Of a stretch of 64,000 nt of DNA, positions 9,434 to 18,041 are shown piece after piece; positions within the stretch are counted from its first letter, which is position 1, and every line of letters starts with the position of its first letter. The stretch is from Streptomyces catenulae. GTDB taxonomy: Bacteria; Actinomycetota; Actinomycetes; Streptomycetales; Streptomycetaceae. Where the stretch lies: the NCBI RefSeq assembly GCF_000718015.1, contig NZ_JODY01000013.1, forward strand, positions 1-64,000, written 5' to 3'. The notes under the pieces are model-generated. The model saw only the letters and a program-made list of their open reading frames with translations. It did not search any database and was not told where the DNA came from. The position numbers were made by a program, and so were the translations under genes.

Positions 9434-10060
9434 TTACTTGGAGTAGAGCTCAACGATCAGCTGCTCCTGCACCTGGGTGTCGATCACCTGGCGCTCGGGC
9501 AGGCTGTGCACGAGGATCCGGAGGTTCGACGGGATCGCCTCCAGCCACGCCGGAACGGTCTTCTCGCCACCCTCGGCCTTGGCCACCTCGAAGGGGGTCA
9601 GGCTGCGGGAGCCCTCGCGGACCTCGATGATGTCGTTCACGGCGACGCGGGCCGACGGGATGTCGGTCTTGCGGCCGTTCACGTTGATGTGTCCGTGACG
9701 CACCAGCTGACGGGCGTGGTCGCGGGACTTGGCGAAGCCGGCCCGGTAGACCACGTTGTCGAGGCGGGTCTCAAGGATGCGCAGAAGGTTCTCACCGGTC
9801 TTGCCGGTCTTCTGGTTCGCTTCCTTGTAGTAGTTCACGAACTGCTTCTCAAGGACACCGTAGATACGGCTGCACTTCTGCTTCTCACGAAGCTGGAGCA
9901 GGTACTCGCTGTCCTTGGTGCGCCCGCGACCGTGCTCACCCGGGGGGTAAGGACGGATCTCGATCGGGCACTTCGCGCTCTCGCACTTGCTCCCCTTGAG
10001 GAAGAGCTTCTGCTTCTCCCGACGGCAACGCTTGCAGTCGGCCCCGGTGTAACGCGCCAT
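9434..10060 (-). CDS. rpsD: 30S ribosomal protein S4, four-cysteine type
   Basis: S4 is a primary 16S rRNA binder and small-subunit assembly initiator. The 208-residue product begins MARYTGADCKRCRREKQK and places cysteines at 9, 12, 26 and 31, exactly the metal-ligand pattern of Thermus thermophilus S4 (described as Zn, later as an iron-sulfur site). The S4 RNA-binding domain follows (RLDNVVYRAGFAKSRDHARQLVRHGHINVNG). It lies between rpsK and rpoA, the order seen in many bacteria. As I remember it, the S. coelicolor alpha operon lacks rpsD here and a cysteine-free S4 is encoded elsewhere, so this copy deserves attention. Start ATG 10060. Confidence 0.95.
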   Translation of the reverse strand: MARYTGADCKRCRREKQKLFLKGSKCESAKCPIEIRPYPPGEHGRGRTKDSEYLLQLREKQKCSRIYGVLEKQFVNYYKEANQKTGKTGENLLRILETRLDNVVYRAGFAKSRDHARQLVRHGHINVNGRKTDIPSARVAVNDIIEVREGSRSLTPFEVAKAEGGEKTVPAWLEAIPSNLRILVHSLPERQVIDTQVQEQLIVELYSK

Positions 10061-10087
10061 TGTCTAGTTGTCTCCTACTTCAGTGGG

Positions 10088-10492
10088 TCAGACGCGGCGG
10101 CGCTTGGGAGGGCGGCAGCCGTTGTGCGGAGTCGGGGTGACGTCCTGGATCGAACCCACCTCGAGGCCGGTGGCCTGAAGGGAGCGGATCGCGGTCTCAC
10201 GGCCGGAGCCGGGACCCTTGACGAACACGTCGACCTTGCGCATGCCGTGCTCCTGCGCGCGACGGGCGGCCGACTCGGCAGCCATCTGCGCGGCGAACGG
10301 AGTCGACTTACGCGAACCCTTGAAGCCCACGTGACCGGCCGAGGCCCAGGAAATCACGTTGCCGGTCGGGTCGGTGATCGAAACGATCGTGTTGTTGAAC
10401 GTGCTCTTGATGTGAGCGTGCCCGTGGGCGACGTTCTTCTTCTCCTTGCGGCGCACCTTCTTGGCGCCGGCCGTACGGCCCTTCGGAGGCAT
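10088..10492 (-). CDS. rpsK: 30S ribosomal protein S11
   Basis: S11 lies on the platform of the small subunit beside the mRNA exit. The 134-residue protein has the conserved [19 protein letters not shown] and ends PPKRRRV; its Arg/Lys-rich tail contacts r[14 protein letters not shown] [14 protein letters not shown] and [14 protein letters not shown] are diagnostic. ATG at 10492 preceded by AGGAG. It is 93 bases after rpsM and 27 bases before rpsD, within the alpha operon. Confidence 0.97.
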   Translation of the reverse strand: MPPKGRTAGAKKVRRKEKKNVAHGHAHIKSTFNNTIVSITDPTGNVISWASAGHVGFKGSRKSTPFAAQMAAESAARRAQEHGMRKVDVFVKGPGSGRETAIRSLQATGLEVGSIQDVTPTPHNGCRPPKRRRV

Positions 10493-10585
10493 GAAATTCT
10501 CCTAATGGAGGTGGTCGGTCCTACAGCGAAGACCGCTGACTTCTGCGGTCCGGAAAGACGGAACCGCAGTGCGTCCTGCTGAGGA

Positions 10586-10966
10586 CTACTTCTTGCCCGG
10601 CTTCTTCTTGCCGGCGATCGCGCGACGCGGGCCCTTGCGGGTACGGGCGTTCGTGCTGGTGCGCTGACCGTGGACCGGAAGGCCACGACGGTGACGCAGA
10701 CCCTGGTAGCAGCCGATCTCGACCTTGCGGCGGATGTCGGCCTGGATCTCGCGACGGAGGTCACCCTCGGTCTTGAGGTTGTTGTCCACGTACTCGCGGA
10801 TCTTGACCAGGTCCTCCTCGCCCAGGTCGCGAACCCGCGTGTTGGGGTCCACGCCGGTGGCGGCGAGGGTCTGCTGCGACAGCGTGCGCCCGATGCCGAA
10901 GACATAGGTGAGGGCGACCTCGACGCGCTTTTCGCGCGGGAGATCAACGCCTGCGAGGCGTGCCAT
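10586..10966 (-). CDS. rpsM: 30S ribosomal protein S13
   Basis: S13 forms the head bridge to the large subunit and contacts P-site tRNA through its basic tail. The 126-residue product starts [20 protein letters not shown], contains the helix-hairpin-helix [10 protein letters not shown] and the signature [19 protein letters not shown], and ends KKKPGKK. Start ATG at 10966 with AGGAGCC upstream. First gene of rpsM-rpsK-rpsD-rpoA; a hairpin precedes it in the gap after rpmJ. Confidence 0.97.
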   Translation of the reverse strand: MARLAGVDLPREKRVEVALTYVFGIGRTLSQQTLAATGVDPNTRVRDLGEEDLVKIREYVDNNLKTEGDLRREIQADIRRKVEIGCYQGLRHRRGLPVHGQRTSTNARTRKGPRRAIAGKKKPGKK

Positions 10967-11043
10967 TGATGTGGCTCCTGATGGCTATTCGGAGGTCTTC
11001 CGCAGCACCGTTCCCGTAAGACTCAGCTGAATTACGAGCCGGG

Positions 11044-11063
11044 CCCCGGCCTCCGAGCCGGGG
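11044..11063 (-). other. Stem-loop between rpmJ and rpsM
   Basis: CCCCGGC (11044-11050) and GCCGGGG (11057-11063) form a seven-base-pair GC stem with a six-base loop in the 193-base gap between rpmJ and rpsM. It may be a partial terminator or a leader structure for the alpha operon. No uridine run follows it on the minus strand. Confidence 0.4.
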
Positions 11064-11159
11064 GTTTCGTCCCACGCGAAAGACGCGGGGGTCGGGTGTC
11101 TGCGTATGTACGAATTACGTGCGTCGCGCGAACTGCGAAATGCAGGTGGTCGGCGTGCG

Positions 11160-11273
11160 TCAGCCCTGGCGCTGCTTGTGGCGCAGGTTGTCGCAGATGA
11201 CCATGACCCGACCGTGGCGGCGGATCACCTTGCACTTGTCGCAGATCTTCTTGACGCTCGGCTTGACCTTCAT
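11160..11273 (-). CDS. rpmJ: 50S ribosomal protein L36, zinc-binding form
   Basis: A 37-residue gene, [19 protein letters not shown] to the end HKQRQG, too short for usual ORF lists. It has the zinc ligands Cys11, Cys14, Cys27 and His32, so this is the C+ (zinc-containing) L36 and not the cysteine-free paralogue that streptomycetes also keep under zinc control. L36 stabilises 23S rRNA domains in the large subunit. ATG at 11273. It lies 59 bases after infA and before rpsM, the standard actinobacterial order infA-rpmJ-rpsM-rpsK. Confidence 0.95.
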   Translation of the reverse strand: MKVKPSVKKICDKCKVIRRHGRVMVICDNLRHKQRQG

Positions 11274-11332
11274 GGGTGTGAGGTTCTCCGGGTCAGTGCC
11301 GTCACCCCGACGGAGCGGGGCTTCGACAAGAT

Positions 11333-11554
11333 CTACTTGTAGCGGTAGACGATCCGGCCACGCGTCAGGTCGTACGGAGAGAGCTCCACCACGACCCGGT
11401 CATCGGGGAGGATACGGATGTAGTGCATCCGCATCTTGCCGCTGATGTGCGCGAGGACCTTGTGACCGTTCTGGAGCTCCACCTTGAACATCGCGTTCGG
11501 CAGAGACTCGATCACGGTGCCCTCGATCTCGATGGCACCTTGCTTCTTGGCCAC
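11333..11554 (-). CDS. infA: Translation initiation factor IF-1
   Basis: IF-1 is a single S1/OB-fold protein that binds the ribosomal A site during initiation. The 73-residue product runs from [20 protein letters not shown] to RGRIVYRYK, the usual length. The frame is open further upstream, but the GTG at 11554 matches the family N-terminus and AAAGG lies about seven bases before it. First gene of the infA-rpmJ-rpsM group; the roughly 236 bases between it and map contain a TTGACA on the minus strand (about 11610-11615) but no convincing -10, so its promoter is uncertain. Confidence 0.97.
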   Translation of the reverse strand: MAKKQGAIEIEGTVIESLPNAMFKVELQNGHKVLAHISGKMRMHYIRILPDDRVVVELSPYDLTRGRIVYRYK

Positions 11555-11790
11555 GCTTCGCCTTTCGAATCGGCTACCTTGATCAACTCTCGAAGTGTCC
11601 GCGCGGCATGTCAAAAATGACGCCTACCTTGAAGGCAGGCACACGGATGCACGAGAGCCGACGCGTCAGTCTACGTCAGTGCCCCCGAAAAGACGAATCC
11701 ACGATTATTGCCCACCCGGGGAGATCCTTACGCCATCGCCCCGCGGACCGTCGCACTTCCTTCGCACGAAACCCGGGCCGAGCCCCGCGG

Positions 11791-12633
11791 TCAGGCCCCC
11801 GCGAGCGGGTCCGGCGCCGCCGTGACCCCCAGCTCGGCCAGCTTCGCCTTGCCACCGTCGACCGCGGTCAGCACCAGCGGACCCTCCTCGGTCAGCGCCA
11901 CCGAGTGCTCCCAGTGCGAGGACCAGCCGCCGTCGTTCGTCTTGACCGTCCACTCGTCGTCCAGGACGTGCGTCTTGTGCGTGCCGAGGTTGACCATCGG
12001 CTCGATCGCGATGCAGAACCCGGGCACCAGCTTCGGACCGCGGCCACGCTTGCGGTCGACGTAGTTCAGCAGATGCGGGTCCATGTGCATCTGCGAGCCG
12101 ATGCCGTGGCCGCCGTACTCCTCGACGATGCCGTACTTCCCGCAGGACGGGCGCGGCTGGCGGCGGATGTAGCCCTCGATCGCCTTGGAGATGTCGATCA
12201 GCCGGTTGCCCTTGGCGACCGCGGCGATCCCGGCCCACATGGACTCCTCGGTCACCCGGCTCAGCTCGACCAGCTCCGCGGAGTGACCGGAGCCGACGAA
12301 CGCGGTGTACGCGGCGTCGCCGTGCCAGCCCTCGATGATCGCGCCGCAGTCGATGGAGATGAGGTCGCCGTCCTGCAGCACCGTCTCGTCGTCCGGGATG
12401 CCGTGGACGACGACGTCATTCACCGACGTGCAGATCGTCGCGGGGAAACCGCCGTACCCGAGGAAGTTCGACTTCGCGCCGTGCTCCGCCAGGACCTTGC
12501 GGGCCACCTCGTCCAGATCGCGGGTGGTCGCCCCCGGCACCGCCGCCTCGCGGGTCGCGGCATGGATGGCGGCGACCACCAGCCCCGCCTCGCGCATCTT
12601 GGCGATCTGCTGAGGGGTCTTGATCTCCACCAT
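11791..12633 (-). CDS. map: Type I methionine aminopeptidase
   Basis: Removes the initiator methionine from nascent proteins, using two metal ions. The 280-residue protein has the expected ligands: Asp pair in IDCGAIIEGWHGDAAYTAF, His in YGGHGIGSQMH, Glu in FCIAIEPMVN and Glu in SSHWEHSVALTEEG. ATG at 12633 (MVEIKTPQQIAKMREAG) gives the family N-terminus without an SH3-like extension. It sits between adk and infA, the normal spc-alpha junction, but a strong hairpin separates it from adk, so it may be partly expressed on its own. Confidence 0.96.
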   Translation of the reverse strand: MVEIKTPQQIAKMREAGLVVAAIHAATREAAVPGATTRDLDEVARKVLAEHGAKSNFLGYGGFPATICTSVNDVVVHGIPDDETVLQDGDLISIDCGAIIEGWHGDAAYTAFVGSGHSAELVELSRVTEESMWAGIAAVAKGNRLIDISKAIEGYIRRQPRPSCGKYGIVEEYGGHGIGSQMHMDPHLLNYVDRKRGRGPKLVPGFCIAIEPMVNLGTHKTHVLDDEWTVKTNDGGWSSHWEHSVALTEEGPLVLTAVDGGKAKLAELGVTAAPDPLAGA

Positions 12634-12721
12634 GGCGGGTAACGCCTTCCTGAACCGACTGTGCCGACAACCGCGTCATTCGCACGGCCGACCGCCGCGC
12701 GGGCGCGCCCGCCCCTCCATA

Positions 12722-12765
12722 CGATACGGCCGCGGCGCCCTGGGCAGGGCACCGCGGCCGTATCG
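12722..12765 (-). terminator. Strong hairpin between adk and map
   Basis: Fourteen base pairs (12722-12735 with 12752-12765) plus an inner four-pair stem (GCCC/GGGC) form one of the strongest hairpins in the window. It starts 15 bases after adk. It can terminate or attenuate the secY-adk transcript before map. No coding frame lies in this gap. Confidence 0.7.
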
Positions 12766-12780
12766 AAGCGTACGCGGAGG

Positions 12781-13434
12781 TTACTCGCCGCGTCCGAGCG
12801 CGGACATCGCCCGCTGCGTGACCTCTTCGACCTTGCCGAGGGCGGGAATCGTCACGACGAGTTCCTGCGCCTTGTAGTAGTCGATGATCGGCTCGGTCTC
12901 CGAGTGGTAGACCTCCAGGCGCTTACGCACCGTGTCCTCGTGGTCGTCGTCGCGCTGGTACAGCTCGCCGCCGCAGACGTCGCAGACGCCCTCGGTCTTC
13001 GGCTTGCTGTACTCGGCGTGGAAGACGTGCGCGGAGTTCTTCCGGCAGATCCGGCGGCCGGCGATCCGCTTGACGACCTCGTCCTCGGGGACCTCCAGGT
13101 CGAGCACCGCGTCCAGCGAGATGCCCTTGCCTTTGAGGTAGGTGTCGAGCGCCTCGGCCTGGCCGAGATTGCGCGGGAACCCGTCCAGCAGGAAGCCCCC
13201 GGCCGCGTCGGCCTGCTCCATGCGGTCCTCGGCCATCCGGATGGTGACCGAGTCCGGGACGAGGTTGCCGGCGTCCATGTAGGACTTGGCCTCGACGCCG
13301 AGGGGCGTGCCCTGGCTGATGTTGGCGCGGAACAGGTCACCCGTGGAGATGTGCGGGATCTCAAGGTTCCGGGCGAGGTACGCGGCCTGCGTACCCTTAC
13401 CGGCTCCCGGGGGTCCGACGAGGACGATTCGCAT
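12781..13434 (-). CDS. adk: Adenylate kinase
   Basis: Catalyses ATP + AMP to 2 ADP and so maintains nucleotide balance. The 217-residue protein starts MRIVLVGPPGAGKGTQA with the P-loop at residues 7-15, has the AMP-binding GFLLDGFPRN and the long LID domain (about residues 125-165) with Cys residues in RRICRKNS and CDVCGG, a zinc-type LID. The reading frame continues upstream into secY, but the ATG at 13434 overlaps the secY stop (TGATG), so the two genes are translationally coupled. secY-adk-map is the standard order. Confidence 0.97.
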   Translation of the reverse strand: MRIVLVGPPGAGKGTQAAYLARNLEIPHISTGDLFRANISQGTPLGVEAKSYMDAGNLVPDSVTIRMAEDRMEQADAAGGFLLDGFPRNLGQAEALDTYLKGKGISLDAVLDLEVPEDEVVKRIAGRRICRKNSAHVFHAEYSKPKTEGVCDVCGGELYQRDDDHEDTVRKRLEVYHSETEPIIDYYKAQELVVTIPALGKVEEVTQRAMSALGRGE

Positions 13435-14747
13435 CAGCGGAGGAACCCTTCGTAGTTGCGCTGCTGAAGCTGGCTCTCGATCTGCTTCACGGTCTCCAGA
13501 CCCACACCCACGATGATCAGGATGCTCGTCCCGCCGAACGGGAAGTTCTGGTTCGCGTTGAACAGCACCAACGCCACTGTTGGTACGAGTGCGATCAGCC
13601 CCAGGTACAGCGAGCCCGGCCACGTGATCCGGTTGAGCACGTAGCTGAGGTACTCGGCCGTCGGGCGACCAGCCCGGATACCCGGGATGAAGCCACCATA
13701 CTTCTTCATGTTGTCGGCAACTTCTTCGGGGTTGAAGGAGATCGCCACGTAGAAGAAGGCGAAGAACACGATCAACAAGAAGTACGTAACGATGTAAACC
13801 GGGTGGTTTCCCTTGGTGAAGTTCGTGGAAATCCACCGGGCCCACTCCGCGTCCGAGCCGCTGAACTGCGCGATCAGGGCCGGAATGTAGAGCAGGGACG
13901 ACGCGAAGATGACGGGAATCACACCCGCCTGATTCACCTTGAGCGGGATGTACGTGGACGTACCGCCGTAAGAACGGCGCCCGATCATGCGCTTCGCGTA
14001 CTGCACCGGAATCCGGCGCTGCGCCTGCTCGACGAAGACCACCAGGGCCACCATCGCGAGGCCGACGGCGATCACCGCGAAGAACTCGACCCAGCCGTCG
14101 GCGAGCTTGCCGGTGGTCTTGATCTGCCAGAGGGCGCCCGGGAAACCGGCGGCGATCGAGATGAACATCAGGATCGACATGCCGTTGCCGATGCCGCGGT
14201 CGGTGACCAGCTCACCGAGCCACATGACCACCGCGGTACCGGCGGTCATCGTGATGACCATGGTGATGGTGGTGAAGATCGAGTCGCTCGGCACGATCTC
14301 GCTGGCGACCGGGCAGCCGTTGAAGAGGGCGCCGCTGCGGGCGGTGGCCACCAGGCCGGTGCCCTGCAGGATCGCCAGCGCGACGGTCAGATAGCGGGTG
14401 TACTGGGTGATCTTCGCCTGGCCGGTCTGGCCCTCCTTCTTGAGGGCTTCCAACCGGGGAATGACGACGGTCAGCAGCTGGAGGATGATGCTCGCCGTGA
14501 TGTACGGCATGATCCCCAGCGCGAAGATCGTGATCTGCAGCAGCGCACCACCGCTGAACATGTTCACCAGGGCGAACAATCCGCTGTTGCCGCCGGCCTG
14601 CTTCATGCAGGTCTCGACGTTCGCGTAGTTCACCCCGGGGATCGGGACATGGGCACCGATCCGGTAGAGCACGACGATGCCCAACGTGAACAGCAGCTTT
14701 TTGCGCAGGTCGGGCGTCTTGAACGCTCGGGCGAACGCGGTGAGCAC
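13434..14747 (-). CDS. secY: Preprotein translocase channel subunit SecY
   Basis: SecY is the membrane pore of the general secretion pathway and works with SecE (encoded at 43505) and SecA. The 437-residue protein opens LTAFARAFKTPDLRKKLLFTL with the first membrane helix, and ten hydrophobic segments can be counted; the plug region (about residue 60) and the cytoplasmic loop with RRSYGGTSTYIPLK are conserved. GTG at 14747 is chosen: GGAGG precedes it by four bases, and the open frame upstream is not SecY-like. It is separated from rplO by two hairpins and a possible promoter. Confidence 0.97.
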   Translation of the reverse strand: MLTAFARAFKTPDLRKKLLFTLGIVVLYRIGAHVPIPGVNYANVETCMKQAGGNSGLFALVNMFSGGALLQITIFALGIMPYITASIILQLLTVVIPRLEALKKEGQTGQAKITQYTRYLTVALAILQGTGLVATARSGALFNGCPVASEIVPSDSIFTTITMVITMTAGTAVVMWLGELVTDRGIGNGMSILMFISIAAGFPGALWQIKTTGKLADGWVEFFAVIAVGLAMVALVVFVEQAQRRIPVQYAKRMIGRRSYGGTSTYIPLKVNQAGVIPVIFASSLLYIPALIAQFSGSDAEWARWISTNFTKGNHPVYIVTYFLLIVFFAFFYVAISFNPEEVADNMKKYGGFIPGIRAGRPTAEYLSYVLNRITWPGSLYLGLIALVPTVALVLFNANQNFPFGGTSILIIVGVGLETVKQIESQLQQRNYEGFLR

Positions 14748-14891
14748 GGTGCCTCCTGCGCCCCCCGCCGGACGGGCGAGAGGTGACGGTCTTGAGGATC
14801 GACGAATAAAAGCGGCCTGAAACGCCGCACAGCCGGGGCCGTGCGGCGGGGGTCCGGTGCTTCCCCCGTTAAAAAGTTGCACCGGCAGGCC

Positions 14892-14920
14892 ACCTTACCG
14901 GCGACCGTACCCCCGTGGAA
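14892..14920 (-). promoter_or_regulatory. Possible promoter of secY-adk
   Basis: TTCCAC (14915-14920) and TAAGGT (14892-14897) lie 17 bases apart on the minus strand, about 150 bases before secY and just after a terminator hairpin at 14927-14960. The -35 box is weak. A second stem-loop (14823-14830 with 14841-14848) would fall in the leader. Confidence 0.35.
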
Positions 14921-14926
14921 CGACCA

Positions 14927-14960
14927 ACCGGGGATGCCCCAAACGATGGGCATCCCCGGT
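14927..14960 (-). terminator. Hairpin after rplO
   Basis: Thirteen perfect base pairs (14927-14939 with 14948-14960) around an eight-base loop begin 17 bases after the rplO stop codon. This would end or attenuate the long S10-spc transcript before secY. Confidence 0.7.
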
Positions 14961-14977
14961 CAGTTGAACCAACGAAC

Positions 14978-15433
14978 TCAGAGGAGTTCGGTGACGGTGC
15001 CGCCGGCAGCGGCAATCTTCTCCTTGGCGGAGCCGGAGACGGAGTCCACCGTCACCTGCAGCGCCACGGAGATCTCGCCCTGGCCCAGGACCTTGACGAG
15101 CTCGTTCTTGCGCACCGCGCCCTTGGCGACCAGATCGGCCACCGTGACCTCGCCACCCTGCGGGTAGAGCGCGGCCAGCTTCTCCAGGTTCACGACCTGG
15201 AACTGCTTGTGGGCGGGGTTCTTGAAGCCCTTCAGCTTCGGGAGGCGCATGTGGAGGGGCATCTGCCCACCCTCGAAGCGCTCCGGAACCTGGTAACGGG
15301 CCTTGGTGCCCTTGGTACCACGACCAGCGGTCTTACCCTTGGACGCCTCACCACGACCCACACGGGTCTTGGCGGTCTTGGCGCCCGGGGCAGGACGGAG
15401 GTTGTGGACCTTCAGCGGGTTCTGCTCCGCCAT
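14978..15433 (-). CDS. rplO: 50S ribosomal protein L15
   Basis: L15 is a late-binding large-subunit protein. The 151-residue product begins [20 protein letters not shown] and has the Gly/Lys-rich extended N-terminal arm ([19 protein letters not shown]) that threads into 23S rRNA. An in-frame start six codons upstream exists, but the ATG at 15433 matches relatives and sits one base past the rpmD stop, within GGAGG reach. Last gene of the S10-spc block before the hairpin. Confidence 0.97.
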   Translation of the reverse strand: MAEQNPLKVHNLRPAPGAKTAKTRVGRGEASKGKTAGRGTKGTKARYQVPERFEGGQMPLHMRLPKLKGFKNPAHKQFQVVNLEKLAALYPQGGEVTVADLVAKGAVRKNELVKVLGQGEISVALQVTVDSVSGSAKEKIAAAGGTVTELL

Positions 15434-15434
15434 G

Positions 15435-15614
15435 TCAGTCGACCTCCTCAACCGTCACGAGGTGACGGACGGTGTGCACCATGCCGACGACCTCGGGGCG
15501 GGCCTCCCGGACGACGCTGTCGTTCAGCCGCTTGAGGCCGAGCGTGCGCAGCGTGTCGCGGTGGTTCTGCTTGCTACCGATGTAGGACTTGGTCTGGGTG
15601 ATCTTGATGCGCAT
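15435..15614 (-). CDS. rpmD: 50S ribosomal protein L30
   Basis: The 59-residue product reads [20 protein letters not shown] at the start and ends [22 protein letters not shown] is the family core. L30 is a small large-subunit protein. Its ATG at 15614 overlaps the rpsE stop (TAATG) and its own stop is one base before rplO, so rpsE-rpmD-rplO are coupled. Confidence 0.96.
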   Translation of the reverse strand: MRIKITQTKSYIGSKQNHRDTLRTLGLKRLNDSVVREARPEVVGMVHTVRHLVTVEEVD

Positions 15615-16216
15615 TACGCAGTCACCCCGGCACGCGCACGCAGCAGGGCTGCGGGAGCAACGTCCTCCAGCGGCAGGCCACGACGGGCCGCGATCTCCTC
15701 GGGGCGCTGAAGGCCCTGAAGCGCGGTCACCGTGGCGTGCACGATGTTGATCGGGTTCGACGAACCGAGCGACTTGCTCAGGACGTCGTGGATGCCCGCG
15801 CACTCCAGAACGGCGCGCACCGGGCCACCGGCGATCACACCGGTACCGGGGGAAGCCGGCTTGAGCAGGACGACGCCCGCAGCCTTCTCGCCCTGGATGG
15901 GGTGCGGGATGGTGCCCTGGATACGGGGGACCTTGAAGAAGTTCTTCTTGGCCTCTTCCACGCCCTTGGCGATGGCAGCCGGAACTTCCTTGGCCTTGCC
16001 GTAACCGACACCTACGGTGCCGTCACCGTCGCCCACCACGACCAGCGCGGTGAAGCTGAAACGACGACCACCCTTGACAACCTTGGCGACACGGTTGATC
16101 GCGACAACGCGCTCAACGTATGCGGTCTTCTCGGCGGCAGCGCCACCGTCGCGACCCTTCCGGTCCCGCCGCTCGCCGCCACCGGCACCGCTGCCGCGGC
16201 GCTGGGGTCCAGCCAT
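15614..16216 (-). CDS. rpsE: 30S ribosomal protein S5
   Basis: S5 lies at the mRNA entry side of the small subunit and affects decoding fidelity. The 200-residue protein has a Gly/Arg-rich N-terminal extension of about 35 residues ([20 protein letters not shown]), the double-stranded-RNA-binding-like domain ([19 protein letters not shown]) and the C-terminal domain ([24 protein letters not shown]). ATG 16216. No obvious change in the spectinomycin-contact loop (VKGGRRFSF is normal). Confidence 0.96.
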   Translation of the reverse strand: MAGPQRRGSGAGGGERRDRKGRDGGAAAEKTAYVERVVAINRVAKVVKGGRRFSFTALVVVGDGDGTVGVGYGKAKEVPAAIAKGVEEAKKNFFKVPRIQGTIPHPIQGEKAAGVVLLKPASPGTGVIAGGPVRAVLECAGIHDVLSKSLGSSNPINIVHATVTALQGLQRPEEIAARRGLPLEDVAPAALLRARAGVTA

Positions 16217-16262
16217 TGGATTTACCTCTCTCTGTTACGTCCGCTAGCTCCGGAACCGGGGC

Positions 16263-16646
16263 TTAGAACTTCAGCCCGGCTTCGCGGGCGGCGTCCGCCA
16301 GAGCGGCAATGCGCCCGGCGTACTGGTTGCCACCGCGGTCGAACACGACGGCCTCGACGCCGGCGGCCTTGGCGCGCTCGGCGACCAGGGAACCGACCTG
16401 CTTGGCCTGGTCGCCCTTGCTGCCCTCGCCGCCACGGATCGACGCGTCCAGGTGCGACGCCGACGCGAGCGTGTGGCCCGCGATGTCGTCGATGACCTGG
16501 GCGGTGATACCGCGGTTGGAGCGCGTCACGACCAGACGCGGACGCTCCGGCGTACCCGAAATCCGCTTACGGATGCGGATGTGGCGCCGCTTGAGGGCGG
16601 CACCCTTGCGGGCGTTACCCTTCGCGATCTTCACACCGTATGCCAT
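16263..16646 (-). CDS. rplR: 50S ribosomal protein L18
   Basis: L18 binds 5S rRNA in the central protuberance. The 127-residue product starts [20 protein letters not shown], has [17 protein letters not shown] and ends [20 protein letters not shown] followed by a short tail. ATG at 16646 lies three bases after the rplF stop, consistent with translational coupling. Forty-six bases separate it from rpsE. Confidence 0.97.
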   Translation of the reverse strand: MAYGVKIAKGNARKGAALKRRHIRIRKRISGTPERPRLVVTRSNRGITAQVIDDIAGHTLASASHLDASIRGGEGSKGDQAKQVGSLVAERAKAAGVEAVVFDRGGNQYAGRIAALADAAREAGLKF

Positions 16647-16649
16647 GGC

Positions 16650-17189
16650 TTACTTACCAGCCTTTCCGACCTTGCGGCGGATGACCTCGCCGGCGTACTT
16701 GACGCCCTTGGCCTTGTACGGGTCAGGCTTGCGCAGCTTGCGGATGTTCGCCGCAACCTCGCCGACCTTCTGCTTGTCGATGCCCTCGACGCTGAGCTTC
16801 GTCGGGGACTCGACCTTGAAGGAGATACCTTCGGGCGCCTCGACGAGGATCGGGTGGCTGTAGCCCAGGGAGAACTCCAGGTTGGAGCCCTTGGCCTGGA
16901 CGCGGTAGCCGACACCGCTGATTTCGAGCGCCTTGCTGTAGCCCGCGGTCACGCCGGTGATCATGTTCGCCACCAGCGTGCGGGACAGGCCGTGAAGGGC
17001 CTTGTTCTGACGCTCGTCGTTCGGGCGGGAGACGTTGATGACGCCGTCCTCACCCTTGGCGACCTCGATGGGCGCGGCGACGGTGTGCGAAAGGGAGCCC
17101 TTGGGACCCTTCACGTTGACCGTGCGGCCATCGATGGTGACGTCCACACCAGCGGGAACCTGGATGGGCAGCTTGCCAATACGCGACAT
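16650..17189 (-). CDS. rplF: 50S ribosomal protein L6
   Basis: L6 lies near the factor-binding centre and the sarcin-ricin loop. The 179-residue product runs from [20 protein letters not shown] to [11 protein letters not shown], with the duplicated L6 fold and the C-terminal motif [12 protein letters not shown]. Seventeen further in-frame residues upstream are rejected because ATG 17189 has a GGAGG-type site (GGAAAAG) close by and matches relatives. It is 22 bases after rpsH. Confidence 0.97.
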   Translation of the reverse strand: MSRIGKLPIQVPAGVDVTIDGRTVNVKGPKGSLSHTVAAPIEVAKGEDGVINVSRPNDERQNKALHGLSRTLVANMITGVTAGYSKALEISGVGYRVQAKGSNLEFSLGYSHPILVEAPEGISFKVESPTKLSVEGIDKQKVGEVAANIRKLRKPDPYKAKGVKYAGEVIRRKVGKAGK

Positions 17190-17211
17190 TAGCTTTTCCT
17201 CCGTTCCCTGA

Positions 17212-17610
17212 TTACCAGACGTAGGCGAGGACTTCCCCACCCACGCCCTTCTTGCTGGCCTGCTGGCCGGTCAGGAGACCGTGGGACGTGGAGATGATCG
17301 CCACGCCCAGGCCGCCGAGGACCTTCGGCAGGTTGGTGGACTTTGCGTAGACACGCAGGCCCGGCTTCGAAATGCGCTTGATGCCGGCGATCGAACGCTC
17401 GCGGTTCGGGCCGAACTTCAGCTCGAGGATGAGGTTCTTGCCGACCTCGGCGTCCTCGACCTTCCAGCCGGTGATGTAACCCTCCTGCTGGAGGATCTCC
17501 GCGATGTGCGACTTGATCTTGCTGTGCGGCATCACGACGGTGTCGTGGTACGCCGAGTTCGCGTTACGCAGACGGGTCAGCATGTCTGCGATGGGATCAG
17601 TCATGGTCAT
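17212..17610 (-). CDS. rpsH: 30S ribosomal protein S8
   Basis: S8 binds the central domain of 16S rRNA and in E. coli represses spc operon translation. The 132-residue protein begins [17 protein letters not shown] and ends with the signature [20 protein letters not shown]. The ATG at 17610 and a second Met at position 3 are both possible starts. A 240-base gap with a hairpin precedes it, longer than any other gap within this super-operon. Confidence 0.97.
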   Translation of the reverse strand: MTMTDPIADMLTRLRNANSAYHDTVVMPHSKIKSHIAEILQQEGYITGWKVEDAEVGKNLILELKFGPNRERSIAGIKRISKPGLRVYAKSTNLPKVLGGLGVAIISTSHGLLTGQQASKKGVGGEVLAYVW

Positions 17611-17758
17611 GAATTGGCCTTCGGCCTCTCTCGCCGGGGTTTCCTATATGTGCCATCCCTCTCCCCGATCCGAGTCGGGACGGGTGCGGCACGGGGACCT
17701 ACGGCGTAGTAAGCGACGTTATGCGGGCATGGTGCCCACGGTCGGTCTCGGGCGGCGG

Positions 17759-17801
17759 GGCGCCCAACCCTTCTACCCTACGGGACGAAGGGCGGGGCGC
17801 C
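17759..17801 (-). other. Imperfect hairpin in the rpsN-rpsH gap
   Basis: Arms 17759-17773 and 17787-17801 pair over 7 + 6 base pairs with a two-by-two internal loop. The hairpin lies in the 240-base space (17611-17850) between rpsN and rpsH, which has no reading frame. It may be a partial terminator or a translational control structure; the E. coli S8 repressor site is in a nearby position (rplE leader), so a ribosomal-protein target is possible but unproven. Confidence 0.4.
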
Positions 17802-17850
17802 TGCCGACCGGATGCTTACCGAGAGCTTCCGGGTCATCCCAACTGGGGGA

Positions 17851-18036
17851 TTACCAGGAGCTCTTGGTCACGCCCGGCAGCTCGCCACGGTGAGCCATCT
17901 CACGAAGGCACACGCGGCAGAGGCCGAACTTGCGGTACACGGAGTGCGGGCGGCCACAGCGCTGGCAGCGGGTGTAGGCGCGCACACCGAACTTGGGCTT
18001 GCGAGCAGCCTTCGCGATCAGAGCCTTCTTCGCCAT
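17851..18036 (-). CDS. rpsN: 30S ribosomal protein S14, zinc-binding type Z
   Basis: The 61-residue product reads [20 protein letters not shown] followed by two CxxC pairs (CQRC and CRVC), the zinc-binding short form of S14. The long cysteine-free paralogue used under zinc limitation would be elsewhere. Start ATG 18036, three codons inside a slightly longer frame; it lies five bases after rplE. S14 is in the head of the small subunit. Confidence 0.96.
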   Translation of the reverse strand: MAKKALIAKAARKPKFGVRAYTRCQRCGRPHSVYRKFGLCRVCLREMAHRGELPGVTKSSW

Positions 18037-18041
18037 CTCGC

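Noticed and set aside
11555..11790. A TTGACA near 11610 as a firm infA promoter
   Set aside because: The hexamer at the right distance (GAGAGT) is a poor -10, and no alternative box is clearly better, so no promoter is claimed.
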